DNA from: an uncultured Pseudomonas sp.
GTDB lineage: Bacteria; Pseudomonadota; Gammaproteobacteria; Pseudomonadales; Pseudomonadaceae
Assembly (NCBI RefSeq): GCF_946885885.1
Contig: NZ_CAMPHN010000048.1
Location: 1 to 28,494, forward strand
Length of the DNA stretch: 28,494 bases
Direction: 5' to 3'
Shown here: positions 7,746 through 17,400 of the stretch, piece by piece
How positions within the stretch are numbered: position 1 is the stretch's first letter
How the letters are laid out: every line of letters begins with the position of its first letter
Translations under genes and position numbers: made by a program
The notes under the pieces: generated by a model
Databases searched by the model: none
Seen by the model: the letters and a program-made list of their open reading frames with translations, nothing else
What the model was told of the DNA's origin: nothing

Positions 7746-9383
7746 ATGATGGGCAAAACCCTACGGTTCGATATAGGCAGCAAGCTGATCGTTGCCTTCG
7801 CCGCGCTGATAATCGGCTTCGGCAGCCTGATCTTCATGACCCTGGAACGCTTCGTCAGCCTGCAGGAAAGCGAAGAGCGGCAATTCCAGGGCCACTACGG
7901 ATGGATCTCCGATGCCAAGGAACTGCGCATCAATATCGAGGCCCAGCGTAACGAGCTGTTGCTGGCGATCAGTGCGGGAACCGTCGATGGCCTGGATGAG
8001 CATGAAGAACAAATTCGCCAAAGTAGGCTGCAGAACGATCGCCTGATGCAACGTATGCGCGAGACCGTGCTCGACGACCCCAAAGCCGTCGACCTTCTCG
8101 AGCAGTTGACCTTGCTGCGTACCGCGGTGCAGGAAACCCGCGCGAATCAGTTGCAACTGATTCGTGCGGGCCAATTGCAAGAGGCCTTGCAACTGAGCAC
8201 CGGGGTGCAGTTGGAGCGCTTCGAGCGGATTCACGACCTGGGCTTGCAACTGACCGAGCTGACCGAGCAACGCATCGCCGAGGCCCAGAAACGTTCGCAT
8301 GAAGCACTGGCTACGCTGCGCGAGCGCATGTTCAATTTGAGCCTTATGTTGGTGGCGGCGGGCGCACTCCTGGCCTGGTTGCTCAGCCGGCATATCGCGC
8401 TGCCCTTGGCGCGCCTGACCGGCTGGGCCGAGCAGATCGGTCGCGGCGAGATTCCGCGCGAGGTCATCGCCAGTTCCCGTCGGGATGAGGTGGGCAGACT
8501 GGCTCAGGCATTCGCCGACATGAGCGGCTACCTGCGCGAACTGGTGCAGGACATGAACGAAGGTATCTCGGTGCTGGCCAGTTCCAGCGAGGAAATCCTC
8601 GCCGCCACCAGCCAGGTGGCCACCAGCACCCAGGAAACCGCCACCGCCATCAGTGAGATCGCCACCACGGTGGAGGAGGTCAAGCAGACCGCGGTGCTGG
8701 CCGGCAGCAAGTCGCAAAAAGTCGCCGAAAGCACCGAACGCACCCGCCAGGTCGCCCTGGGCGGCAGACAAGCGGTGGAAGAGGCGCTCGCCGGCATGCA
8801 GCAGATCCGCGAGCAGATGCAAGCGGTGGCGGAAAGCATCATGCGTCTGGGCGAGCAGAGCCAGGCCATCGGCGAAATCGTCGCCACGGTCGGCGACCTC
8901 GCCGAGCAATCCAACCTGCTCGGGGTCAATGCCTCGATCGAGGCGGTCAAGGCCGGTGAAGTCGGCAAGGGGTTTTCGGTGGTGGCGCAGGAGGTCAAAG
9001 CCCTGGCCGAGCAATCGAAACAGGCCACCGCGCAGGTCCGCGGGATTCTCGGGGATATCCAGAAGGCCATGACCAAGGCGGTGTTGCTGGCCGAGCAGGG
9101 CAGCAAAACCGTGGAAATCGGCTACGAACGAGCACAGAGCAGCGGCGAGGCGATCCGCAGCCTCAGCGACAGCATCGAGCAATCCAGCGAAATGGCGCTA
9201 CAGATCGCCGCCACCAGCCAACAGCAACTGGTCGGCATGGATCAGGTCGCCAGCGCCATGGAGAACATTCGTCAGGCCAGCCAGGACAACGTCGGCGGCA
9301 CTCGTCAGGTCGATCTGGCGGCGCGCAACCTGCACCAGCTCGGCCTCAAGCTCAAGGGCCTGGCTGCCCGTTTCAAACTCTGA
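7746..9383 (+). CDS. Methyl-accepting chemotaxis protein 1 (WspA-like; single HAMP)
   Basis: A 545-residue inner-membrane chemoreceptor. A short cytoplasmic N-terminus leads to TM1 (about residues 14-33), a helical periplasmic domain of about 160 residues that looks like a four-helix bundle, TM2 (about 196-215, LMLVAAGALLAWLL) and one HAMP domain (about 216-265). The signalling hairpin follows, with tip segment LAEQSNLLGVNASIEAVKAGE and EVKALAEQSKQAT. This tip resembles WspA more than flagellar receptors. AGGAG (7731-7735) precedes two adjacent ATGs (7746, 7749). From base 8559 to the end the gene is nearly identical to the next gene, whereas the periplasmic parts differ. It lacks a 39-residue second HAMP segment present in its partner. 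The ligand or stimulus is unknown. Confidence 0.93.
   Translation: MMGKTLRFDIGSKLIVAFAALIIGFGSLIFMTLERFVSLQESEERQFQGHYGWISDAKELRINIEAQRNELLLAISAGTVDGLDEHEEQIRQSRLQNDRLMQRMRETVLDDPKAVDLLEQLTLLRTAVQETRANQLQLIRAGQLQEALQLSTGVQLERFERIHDLGLQLTELTEQRIAEAQKRSHEALATLRERMFNLSLMLVAAGALLAWLLSRHIALPLARLTGWAEQIGRGEIPREVIASSRRDEVGRLAQAFADMSGYLRELVQDMNEGISVLASSSEEILAATSQVATSTQETATAISEIATTVEEVKQTAVLAGSKSQKVAESTERTRQVALGGRQAVEEALAGMQQIREQMQAVAESIMRLGEQSQAIGEIVATVGDLAEQSNLLGVNASIEAVKAGEVGKGFSVVAQEVKALAEQSKQATAQVRGILGDIQKAMTKAVLLAEQGSKTVEIGYERAQSSGEAIRSLSDSIEQSSEMALQIAATSQQQLVGMDQVASAMENIRQASQDNVGGTRQVDLAARNLHQLGLKLKGLAARFKL
8559..9383 (+). repeat. Direct repeat copy 1: signalling-domain half of MCP 1
   Basis: This stretch is the same length (825 bases) as 10342-11166 and nearly identical to it. 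By eye the first 287 bases (8559-8845 against 10342-10628) have no difference at all, even at silent codon positions, and the rest differs at scattered sites. The upstream halves of the two genes are clearly diverged. Such a sharp change points to gene conversion or a recent partial duplication rather than selection on the protein alone. Confidence 0.9.
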
Positions 9384-9411
9384 ATCAGATGCCTACTGAA
9401 GGTGAAGCTGA

Positions 9412-11166
9412 ATGATGGCAATCATGAACAACTGGCGGATCGGCAGCAAACTGCTGCTGGCATTCGCCCTGCTGATTCTGGGGTTCGGCGCCATGCTGTT
9501 GTTCAGCCTGGAACGTTTCGTGCACTTGCAGCAAAGCGAGGCGCAAGACTTCACCCGACGCTACGAACGGGTCGTGGACGTCAAGGATCTGCTGATCAAT
9601 ATCCTCAGCCAGCGCATCGCCTTGCAGGCGCTGCTGGACAGCGACGAGGTCGGGCAGGATGACTATCAGGTGCAGGTCCAACAGAGCAGCGAACGCAATT
9701 CCAAACTGCTCGCACACCTGCGCCAGATCCTGAGCGACGACACTGAAGTCGCTGCTCTGATCGATAAGCTGGAGGCGTCGCTCAATACCTACAAGCACAC
9801 CCGCGACACCCAGGTGCTACCGATGCTCGAAAGCGGGCGCAAAGCCGAGGCCCGACGGTTGTTCAGCGGCATCCAGGACGAGCGGGTCGACGATATGATG
9901 ACCCTGGGCGAACAATTGACCGAGCTAACCGCACTCAGGGTGCGTCAAGGGCAGCAAGAGTCGCGTCAGACGCTCGAAACCCAGCGCCAGTATCTGCTGC
10001 AACTGGGCTTGCTGCTGACGCTGCTCGGTGGCGGCTTCGCCTGGTGGCTGAGCCGGCATATCGCCCAGCCATTGACCCGCCTGACCGGCTGGGCCGAACG
10101 CATCAGTGGCGGCGACATCCCCGCGGAAATGACCAGCAGTTCGCGCCAAGACGAAGTCGGCCGCCTGAGTCAGGCATTTACCCGCATGGGACTGTATCTG
10201 CAGGAGCTGGCCGGTAAGGCGGAAAGCCTGGCGCAGGGGCAATTGCAGGTGGATATCCAGGCTGTCTCCGAACGCGATGTATTGGGTAGTGCTTTTGCCA
10301 CCATGGTGCGCAACTTGCGCGAATTGGTGTTGGAGATGAATGAAGGTATCTCGGTGCTGGCCAGTTCCAGCGAGGAAATCCTCGCCGCCACCAGCCAGGT
10401 GGCCACCAGCACCCAGGAAACCGCCACCGCCATCAGTGAGATCGCCACCACGGTGGAGGAGGTCAAGCAGACCGCGGTGCTGGCCGGCAGCAAGTCGCAA
10501 AAAGTCGCCGAAAGCACCGAACGCACCCGCCAGGTCGCCCTGGGCGGCAGACAAGCGGTGGAAGAGGCGCTCGCCGGCATGCAGCAGATCCGCGAGCAGA
10601 TGCAAGCGGTGGCGGAAAGCATCATGCGCCTGGGCGAGCAGAGTCAGGCCATCGGCGAGATCGTCGCCTCGGTCGGCGACCTCGCCGAGCAATCCAACCT
10701 GCTTGGCGTCAATGCCTCGATCGAGGCGGTCAAGGCCGGCGAAACAGGCGTGGGCTTTTCGGTGGTGGCGCAGGAGGTCAAGGCCCTGGCCGAGCAGTCG
10801 AAACAGGCCACCGCGCAGGTCCGGGGGATTCTCGGGGATATCCAGAAAGCCATGACCAAGGCGGTGTTGCTGGCCGAGCAGGGCAGCAAAACCGTGGAAA
10901 CCGGTTACGAGCGGGCACGCACCAGTGGCGAGGCGATCCGCAGTCTCAGCGACAACATCGAGCAATCCAGCGAAATGGCGCTGCAGATCGCCGCCACCAG
11001 CCAGCAGCAACTGATCGGCATGGATCAGGTCGCCAGCGCCATGGAGAACATTCGTCAGGCCAGCCAGGACAATGTCGGCGGTACCCGCCAGGTCGATCTG
11101 GCGGCGCGCAACCTGCATCAGCTTGGCCTCAAACTCAAAGGGTTGGCCGCCCGCTTCAAGTTGTGA
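9412..11166 (+). CDS. Methyl-accepting chemotaxis protein 2 (WspA-like; double HAMP)
   Basis: A 584-residue chemoreceptor in tandem with MCP 1. Layout: TM1 (about residues 14-33), helical periplasmic domain (about 34-195), TM2 (about 196-215), a first HAMP, and then a second HAMP-like unit of 39 residues beginning AGKAESLAQGQLQVDI and including SERDVLGSAFATMVRNL. The signalling hairpin that follows is almost the same as in MCP 1, with tip LAEQSNLLGVNASIEAVKAGE. The periplasmic half is only moderately similar to MCP 1, so the two may sense different stimuli but present the same kinase-contact surface. AAGGTGA (9399-9405) precedes ATG 9412; in-frame ATGs at 9415 and 9424 are alternatives. No C-terminal CheR-tethering pentapeptide is present. 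Confidence 0.93.
   Translation: MMAIMNNWRIGSKLLLAFALLILGFGAMLLFSLERFVHLQQSEAQDFTRRYERVVDVKDLLINILSQRIALQALLDSDEVGQDDYQVQVQQSSERNSKLLAHLRQILSDDTEVAALIDKLEASLNTYKHTRDTQVLPMLESGRKAEARRLFSGIQDERVDDMMTLGEQLTELTALRVRQGQQESRQTLETQRQYLLQLGLLLTLLGGGFAWWLSRHIAQPLTRLTGWAERISGGDIPAEMTSSSRQDEVGRLSQAFTRMGLYLQELAGKAESLAQGQLQVDIQAVSERDVLGSAFATMVRNLRELVLEMNEGISVLASSSEEILAATSQVATSTQETATAISEIATTVEEVKQTAVLAGSKSQKVAESTERTRQVALGGRQAVEEALAGMQQIREQMQAVAESIMRLGEQSQAIGEIVASVGDLAEQSNLLGVNASIEAVKAGETGVGFSVVAQEVKALAEQSKQATAQVRGILGDIQKAMTKAVLLAEQGSKTVETGYERARTSGEAIRSLSDNIEQSSEMALQIAATSQQQLIGMDQVASAMENIRQASQDNVGGTRQVDLAARNLHQLGLKLKGLAARFKL
10342..11166 (+). repeat. Direct repeat copy 2: signalling-domain half of MCP 2
   Basis: Partner of the repeat at 8559-9383, at an offset of 1783 bases. 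The first 287 bases are identical by direct comparison; the first difference is a silent CGT/CGC change (8846 against 10629). Confidence 0.9.
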
Positions 11167-11173
11167 GTACGCC

Positions 11174-13372
11174 ATGAGCCTGGATCGCGAAGCGCTGCAA
11201 CAGCGTCTGTTAGCCAGTTTCAAGGTGGAGGCCGACGAGCGCCTGGGCGTACTCGCGGACAGCCTGGCCAACTGGCGCGAGGCGCAGGCCAGCGATGCGG
11301 ACATCGAGTCGCTGTTCCGCGAGGTGCACAGCCTCAAGGGCGCTGCGCGGGCGGTTGGTTTGCAGCCCATCGAGCGCTTGTGCCATGCCTGGGAAAGCCT
11401 GCTCGGCGAGGTTCGTGCAGGCAGCCTGGTGCTGACCCCGGCGCGGGTCGAGTTATGCCGTCATGCCTTGCATGCGCTACAGCAGCTGTACGCCGGCCAG
11501 TCGATCGACGACGAACAACGCCAGCGCTTGATCGAAGACCTGGAGGCGGCGGCCCGCGGCGAGGCGGTCAGCCTGCCCGAGCGTCCACCATCGGTCCCCA
11601 TGGCGCCCATTGATCAGGGTACGTTGCGGGTCTCGGCACGGCGTCTGGATGCCTTGCTGTTCCATAACGAAACCCTGTTGCAACACAAACTCGAGGCCCG
11701 TGACCAGGCTCGACAGCTCGCCGAGCATCGTGCGGCCTTTGAGCCGCAGCGTGGCCAGCGCCTGGCCGCCGGGGTCGCCTTGAAACAGCTGCGCGAAAGC
11801 GCGCGGACGCTGCCTACGACCATCCAGGACGCACTCAGGGCGCTGCTCGACTACCTGGACTGGAGCCAGGCGCAGATGGATCGCCTGCACTTCGAGGCGA
11901 TCCATCTGGAAAAGGCCGGCAAGCACTTGTCGCAAGGCTTGACGCAACTTTCCGAAGCCCTCGACGAGGAACTGCAAAGCGTGCTGCTACTCGCCGGCAG
12001 TCGCTTGACCGATGGTCTGCCGGCGATGGTTCAGGACCTTGCCAGCCAGGCCGGTAAACGGGTAGCGCTGCAAATCGGCGGCAACGATCTGCAAATCGAC
12101 AAGCGCATCCTCGATGAGCTCCGTACCCCGCTGACCCACTTGTTGCGCAATGCCGTCGACCATGGTCTGGAGACCCCGCAGCAGCGGGCCGCCTGTGGTA
12201 AACCCGAGGTCGGCGCGCTGCAATTGGAGCTGTTGCAGGAATCGGCGGATCGCTTCGAACTGCGCCTGCGGGACGATGGTCGCGGCCTCGATATCGCCCG
12301 ACTCAAGGCGCGCGCCGTGGCCAATGGCCTGCTTGGCAGCGAGCAGGCGGATGCCCTTAGCGATGCGGAAGCGAGCAAGCTGATCTTCGCCTCCGGCTTG
12401 TCGACCAGCCCCTTGATCACCGACCTTTCCGGGCGCGGCCTGGGCATGGCCATCGTCCAGGAGGCGGTCGAGCGGATCGGCGGGCGCATCGAACTCGAAT
12501 CCACGGCCGGACAGGGTACCTGCGTGCATGTGCACTTGCCGCTCAACCTGTCGACGTTCCGAGCGGTCATCGTGCGCCTCGCCGAACGCACCTTCGCGGT
12601 GCCGGCGCTGGCGGTGGAACGTTGCCTGCGGTTGCCGGCCAGTGCGGTGCAAACCCAGGAAAACCGCCCGACCCTGGTCTTTCAGGAACAGGTGCTGCCG
12701 ATGTGGGCGCTGTCCGACGTGCTCGGCCTCGACGGTCAGGTCCGCGGCGCGGGAAATCTGACCCTGCTGCTGCTCAAAGTACGCGGCGAACGTTTTTTCC
12801 TGCTGGTCGACGAACTGCTCGGCGATCAGGAAATCACCGTGAAGAATCTTGGCAAGCAGTTGCCGCGGGTGCGCAACCTGCTCGGCGCGACGCTACTCGG
12901 CGACGGTCAATTGGTGCCCATCCTGCACCCCGGCGATCTGTACCGTAGCGCCCAAGCGATCGGTGGTGGCAGTTTCGAACGAAGCGCCGAACAAACCGGT
13001 CCAAAGGTTAGACAACGCCTGTTGATCGCCGAAGACTCCTTCACCTCGCGCGGCTTGCTCAAAGCCATTCTTGAAGGGGCCGGCTACATCGTCAGTACCG
13101 CCAACGACGGTCTGGAGGCCTGGAACGCCCTGAAACAAAGCAAGTTCGATCTGCTGGTATCGGATGTCGAGATGCCGCGGATGGACGGCTTCACTTTGAC
13201 TGCGCGTATTCGCCTCGACCGCGAACTCGCGCAACTGCCGGTGGTGCTGGTGACGGCGCTGCACTCGGCCGAAGACCGCGCACACGGCCTGGAGGTCGGC
13301 GCCAATGCCTATCTGGTGAAAAGCGGTTTCGAGCAAGACAGCCTGCTGGACGCCATTCGGCGCTTGATTTAG
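11174..13372 (+). CDS. CheA-type hybrid histidine kinase with C-terminal receiver (WspE-like)
   Basis: The kinase of the pathway, 732 residues from ATG 11174. An HPt/P1 domain carries the phosphorylatable H52 in HSLKGAARAVG. A linker without an obvious P2 domain follows, then a helical dimerisation region (about 230-290). The ATP-binding domain has the N box NAVDHGLE, DDGRGLD and SGRGLGMAIV. A CheW-like P5 regulatory domain (about 450-590) precedes a C-terminal receiver with D664 in SDVEMPRMDG and the conserved K in YLVKSG. CheA fused to REC is the WspE/FrzE/ChpA arrangement, not the flagellar one. The receiver may act as phosphate sink or feedback. An earlier in-frame start lies inside MCP 2 and is unlikely; the ribosome binding site at the chosen start is weak (GTGAG). 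A seven-base gap after MCP 2 suggests coupling. Confidence 0.93.
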   Translation: MSLDREALQQRLLASFKVEADERLGVLADSLANWREAQASDADIESLFREVHSLKGAARAVGLQPIERLCHAWESLLGEVRAGSLVLTPARVELCRHALHALQQLYAGQSIDDEQRQRLIEDLEAAARGEAVSLPERPPSVPMAPIDQGTLRVSARRLDALLFHNETLLQHKLEARDQARQLAEHRAAFEPQRGQRLAAGVALKQLRESARTLPTTIQDALRALLDYLDWSQAQMDRLHFEAIHLEKAGKHLSQGLTQLSEALDEELQSVLLLAGSRLTDGLPAMVQDLASQAGKRVALQIGGNDLQIDKRILDELRTPLTHLLRNAVDHGLETPQQRAACGKPEVGALQLELLQESADRFELRLRDDGRGLDIARLKARAVANGLLGSEQADALSDAEASKLIFASGLSTSPLITDLSGRGLGMAIVQEAVERIGGRIELESTAGQGTCVHVHLPLNLSTFRAVIVRLAERTFAVPALAVERCLRLPASAVQTQENRPTLVFQEQVLPMWALSDVLGLDGQVRGAGNLTLLLLKVRGERFFLLVDELLGDQEITVKNLGKQLPRVRNLLGATLLGDGQLVPILHPGDLYRSAQAIGGGSFERSAEQTGPKVRQRLLIAEDSFTSRGLLKAILEGAGYIVSTANDGLEAWNALKQSKFDLLVSDVEMPRMDGFTLTARIRLDRELAQLPVVLVTALHSAEDRAHGLEVGANAYLVKSGFEQDSLLDAIRRLI

Positions 13373-13384
13373 GAGGTATGGGCC

Positions 13385-14452
13385 ATGCGCGTACTGATTG
13401 TCGACGACTCACCGATCCTCCGTCTGCTGCTGCGCGCAGTAATGGAGAGCGCGGGCTTGCAGGTTCGCGAAGCCGAAAACGGCGATCAGGCCTTGCACAT
13501 ACTGGCGAGCTACACCCCGGACATCGTCACCATGGATGTGCACATGCCCGGTATGAACGGCTATGAAACCACCGCGCGTATTCTCGAACGCTATGCGCTG
13601 CCGGTGGTGATATTGACCGCCAGCAGCAATGCCAAGGATGCCTCGACCGCCATGCGCGCGCTGGCCGCGGGCGCCTTGGCGGTATTGGAAAAACCCGCAG
13701 GGCCGCACTGCGCCGACTTCGAACTGCGGGTAAACGAACTGCTGCGCACCTTGCTCAATCTCGCCCAGGTGAAGATCGTGCGGCGGCCTTATACGCAGGC
13801 CAACGATACCCCGCGCGCGCTTCTGTCGAAGCACAAGCCGTACCCGGCGCAGCCGCGAGTGGTCGCCATCGCCGCCTCGGCCGGTGGCCCGGCGGCGCTG
13901 AAAGCCCTGCTGTGCGAACTGGCCCCGCAGCCCTGGCCCCTGTTGCTGGCGCAGCATATTTCAACCGGATTTCTCGATAGTTTCCGTGACTGGCTGGCAA
14001 GCCTCTCGGCCATGCCGGTACAGCTCGCCGTGAACGATCAGCCGCTCTGCCCGGGCACGCTCTACCTGGCGCCGGAGGCGCATCACCTGGGGGTCGATGC
14101 GAATCTGCGGGCGCGCCTGGAGAGGGGCAACCACAACACGCCGTTCTGCCCCTCGGCCAATCACCTGTTCAACAGCGTGGCGCAGAGTATGGGCAGCCGG
14201 GCTATCGCCATCCAGCTATCGGGCATGGGCCGCGACGGCGCCGAGGGCTTAGCGGAACTGAACCGCCAGGGTGCGCTGACGATCGCCCAGGAACCCGCCA
14301 GCGCGGTGATCGATGCCATGCCGCTGGCAGCCATCAACCTGCAAGCCGCCAAGTTGGTTTTAGCCCCTGAGGCGATGGCCACGCTGCTCAATACCCTTGC
14401 ATCACGCGGTACTTCATCCAGCGATGTGCCTGGAGGAGATGGATCATGTTGA
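13385..14452 (+). CDS. CheB-type receptor methylesterase with receiver domain (WspF-like)
   Basis: A 355-residue response regulator that removes receptor methyl groups when phosphorylated. The N-terminal receiver has the acidic pair D7-D8, phosphoacceptor D51 (TMDVHMPG) and K in LEKPAG. The C-terminal methylesterase has the catalytic triad S165 (AASAGGP), H191 (AQHIS) and D284 (GMGRDGAEG). The start is set by a strong AGGAGG (13371-13376) that overlaps the cheA stop. In P. aeruginosa, loss of WspF drives high c-di-GMP and wrinkly colonies, so this gene is the likely negative regulator here. Its last codons overlap the start of the next gene by seven bases. Confidence 0.93.
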   Translation: MRVLIVDDSPILRLLLRAVMESAGLQVREAENGDQALHILASYTPDIVTMDVHMPGMNGYETTARILERYALPVVILTASSNAKDASTAMRALAAGALAVLEKPAGPHCADFELRVNELLRTLLNLAQVKIVRRPYTQANDTPRALLSKHKPYPAQPRVVAIAASAGGPAALKALLCELAPQPWPLLLAQHISTGFLDSFRDWLASLSAMPVQLAVNDQPLCPGTLYLAPEAHHLGVDANLRARLERGNHNTPFCPSANHLFNSVAQSMGSRAIAIQLSGMGRDGAEGLAELNRQGALTIAQEPASAVIDAMPLAAINLQAAKLVLAPEAMATLLNTLASRGTSSSDVPGGDGSC

Positions 14453-17400
14453 CCGACGCGAAAATCCTCATAGCCGAGGACAGTCCGACCCAGGCGGCCG
14501 AGCTGCAGTACCTGCTCGAATCGGCCGGTTGCAAGGTGACGGTGGCGCGCAATGGGGTCGAGGCACTGGCGTGCATCGCCGAAGCTCAGCCGACCGTCAT
14601 CATCAGCGATATCGTCATGCCGATGATGGATGGCTATGAACTTTGCCGGCAACTCAAAGAACGTCCGCAGACGGCCCATATTCCGGTGATTCTGGTCACC
14701 AGCCTGGCCGATGCACGCGACGTGGTGCACGGCCTGGCTTGTGGCGCCGACAATTTCATCGTCAAGCCTTACGACGAGAAGTACTTGATGTCGCGCATCC
14801 GCTATTTTCTGGTCAACCTCGAGTTGCGCAGCAGCGAACGGGTGCAGATGGGCGTGGAGGTGATGCTCGAAGGCGAACGCCACTTCATCACCGCTGGGCG
14901 CCAGCAAATCCTCGACCTGCTGATTTCCACCTACGAACAGGGCGTACGCCTCAATCACGAGCTGCAGGCCAAGCACGACGAATTGACCCGTACCAACTCG
15001 CTGCTCAACAGTCTGTTCCATTTCACTAGCGGCCTGACCGACGCCAACAGCGAGAAACGCGTGATCGACATGGCGCTTGGGCGCATTCTCGAATTCCCCA
15101 ACGCGGTGGCCACCTGGCTGTTGCTGGCCGATACCGAGCAGACTGAGGCCCGTGTGCGAGTCGCGGGCGCGCGGGAACGTGGCGGTAACAAAAACCTGGC
15201 GCGACTCAGCGCCTGTTCCAACGATTGCCCGTGCCGGCATGCCTGGTTCAGCGACGGTTTGAACGTGCCGTGCAATATCGCCGGCTGCCCGGCGCTGAGC
15301 CACATGGGCGAGGGCGTGCATGCGAGCATCCCGTTGCTGCTCGCTGGCGAAATCATCGGCATGCTCAACGTGGTGCACAGCCAGGCGCAGACGTGGCCGG
15401 ACGACACCCTCAACGCGTTGTCCTCGATCGGCCGGCAACTGGCCATCGCCCTGGGGCGGGTACGCCTGTTCGAGAGCTTGGAGCAGTTGGTGGAACAACG
15501 CACCCTGGCCCTGATGCAGAGCGAGGCCTTGCTGCGCAAGATTCTCGACAACCTGCCGGTCGGCGTCTCCGTCGCCGACAGTACGGGCCGCTTGATCCTC
15601 AGTAACCCCGAGAACGCGCTGATCTGGGCCGGTACTCAACCGCTCGAGCTGGAGGAATACACGCGCTATTCCGGCACCTGGGCCGATAACGGCGAGGCGC
15701 TGCAAGCCAGGCAATGGCCGATGGCCCGGGCGGTGCTGGAAGGCCAGCCGCAGCGCAATCAGGTGATCGATATCCAGGCGTTCGATGACACCCACAAAAC
15801 CATCCTCAACTCGGCGGTTCCCTTCCTCGATGAGCAGGGCGTGCTACAGGGCGCCATCTCGGTGATTCAGGATGTCAGCGAGCAGCGCCAGCGCGATCTG
15901 GAGCTGCGCATCCGCACGCGGGCGATCGAGGCCAGCGTGAATGCCATCGTGATTACCGATAACCAGCAGGGCGATCAGCCCATTGTCTACGTCAACCCGG
16001 CCTTCGAGCGCATCACCGGTTACCGCGGCGAGGAAGTGCTGGGACGCAACTGCCGCTTCCTGCAAGGAGACGACCGCGAACAACCCGAACTGGAGAGTAT
16101 CCGTCGTGCATTGCAGGCCCGGGAGGAGGGGGGCGCCGTCCTGCGCAATTACCGCAAGGACGGCTCTGCGTTCTGGAACGAGCTGCGGCTTTCCCCGGTG
16201 GTCAACGACCGCGGCAAAATCAGCCATTTCGTCGGCATCCTGCATGACATCACCGAAGCCAAGGGCTATCAGGAAGAGCTCGAACACCAGGCCAATCACG
16301 ATAGCCTGACCGGGTTGCCCAACCGCAACCTGCTCAACGACCGCATTCTTCGCGCCATCGCCTTCGCCAGTCGCAACCACGGCGAGTTCACCCTGGCATT
16401 CATGGATCTGGATCAGTTCAAGGTGGTCAACGACAGTCTCGGACACCACGCCGGCGACCAGTTGTTGATGGCGGTGGCCGAGCGTTTGCGCAGCTGCGCC
16501 CGCGAGACCGACACGGTGGCGCGCTTGGGCGGCGACGAGTTCATCATCCTGCTGGCCGACGGCGACCCCCTGAGCAAACGCATCGCCCGCCTCGAATGCT
16601 TCAAGGAGAGCGTCGCCGAGCCGCTGATGCTCGAAGGCCAGGAGGTGGTGGTGAGTTGCAGCCTGGGTTTCTGCTGCTTCCCCGAAGACGGCCAGGACAT
16701 CGGCACTTTGCTGCGCAATGCCGACACGGCGATGTACCAGGCCAAGCACCAAGGACGTAACCGTGTCTGTGCGTTCACTCCGCAGATGAACGAGCAGATG
16801 CAGCGGCGCCTGCTGCTGGAACGGGAAATGCGCCAGGCGTTGCAGAACAACGAATACCGCGTGGTCTATCAACCGCAGTTGGACCTGATCAATGGCCACT
16901 TGTGCGGCTTCGAAGCCCTGGTGCGTTGGAACGGCCAGGGCAAGACGAGGATGCCCGACGACTTTATCCCGCTGGCCGAGGAAACCGGGCAGATCGTCGG
17001 CATCGACTTCTACGTGTTCGATGCGGTGTGCCAGCAGCTCAGGGCCTGGCGGAGCGAGCTGGCGGGGGTCTGCATCGCGGTGAACTTCTCGGCGATCAGC
17101 TTTATGGCGCCGGAATTCGTCGACCGGGTGCAGCTCACCCTGGAGCAGCACGAGGTGAGCCCGACGCAGGTCAAGTTGGAAGTGACCGAAACCATGCTGA
17201 TGACCAACGCCGATGAGGTGTTGCAGAAGATGCACGCGTTGATCGAAGTAGGTATCCGCTTCTCGATAGACGACTTCGGCACCGGCTACTCCTCCTTGGG
17301 TTACCTGAAGCGTTTCCCGTTCAGCGAGCTGAAGATCGACCGCAGCTTCGTCACCGATGTGCACCTGGACCCGGACAGCGCCTCCTTGGTCCGTTCGATG

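Noticed and set aside
8559..11166. Large direct repeat considered as an insertion sequence or composite element
   Set aside because: The repeated unit is only the in-frame signalling half of two receptors, with no transposase, terminal inverted repeats or target duplications.
9925..11370. Long antisense open frame across MCP 2 and the start of cheA (and a similar one at 7761-9182)
   Set aside because: Both are mirror readings of the same repeated MCP sequence with His/Leu/Gly-rich composition; the plus-strand proteins are clearly real.
14161..15795. 544-codon antisense open frame across cheB and the large GGDEF-EAL gene (and 15844-17463)
   Set aside because: Antisense to intact REC, GAF, GGDEF and EAL motifs; no family resemblance of its own.
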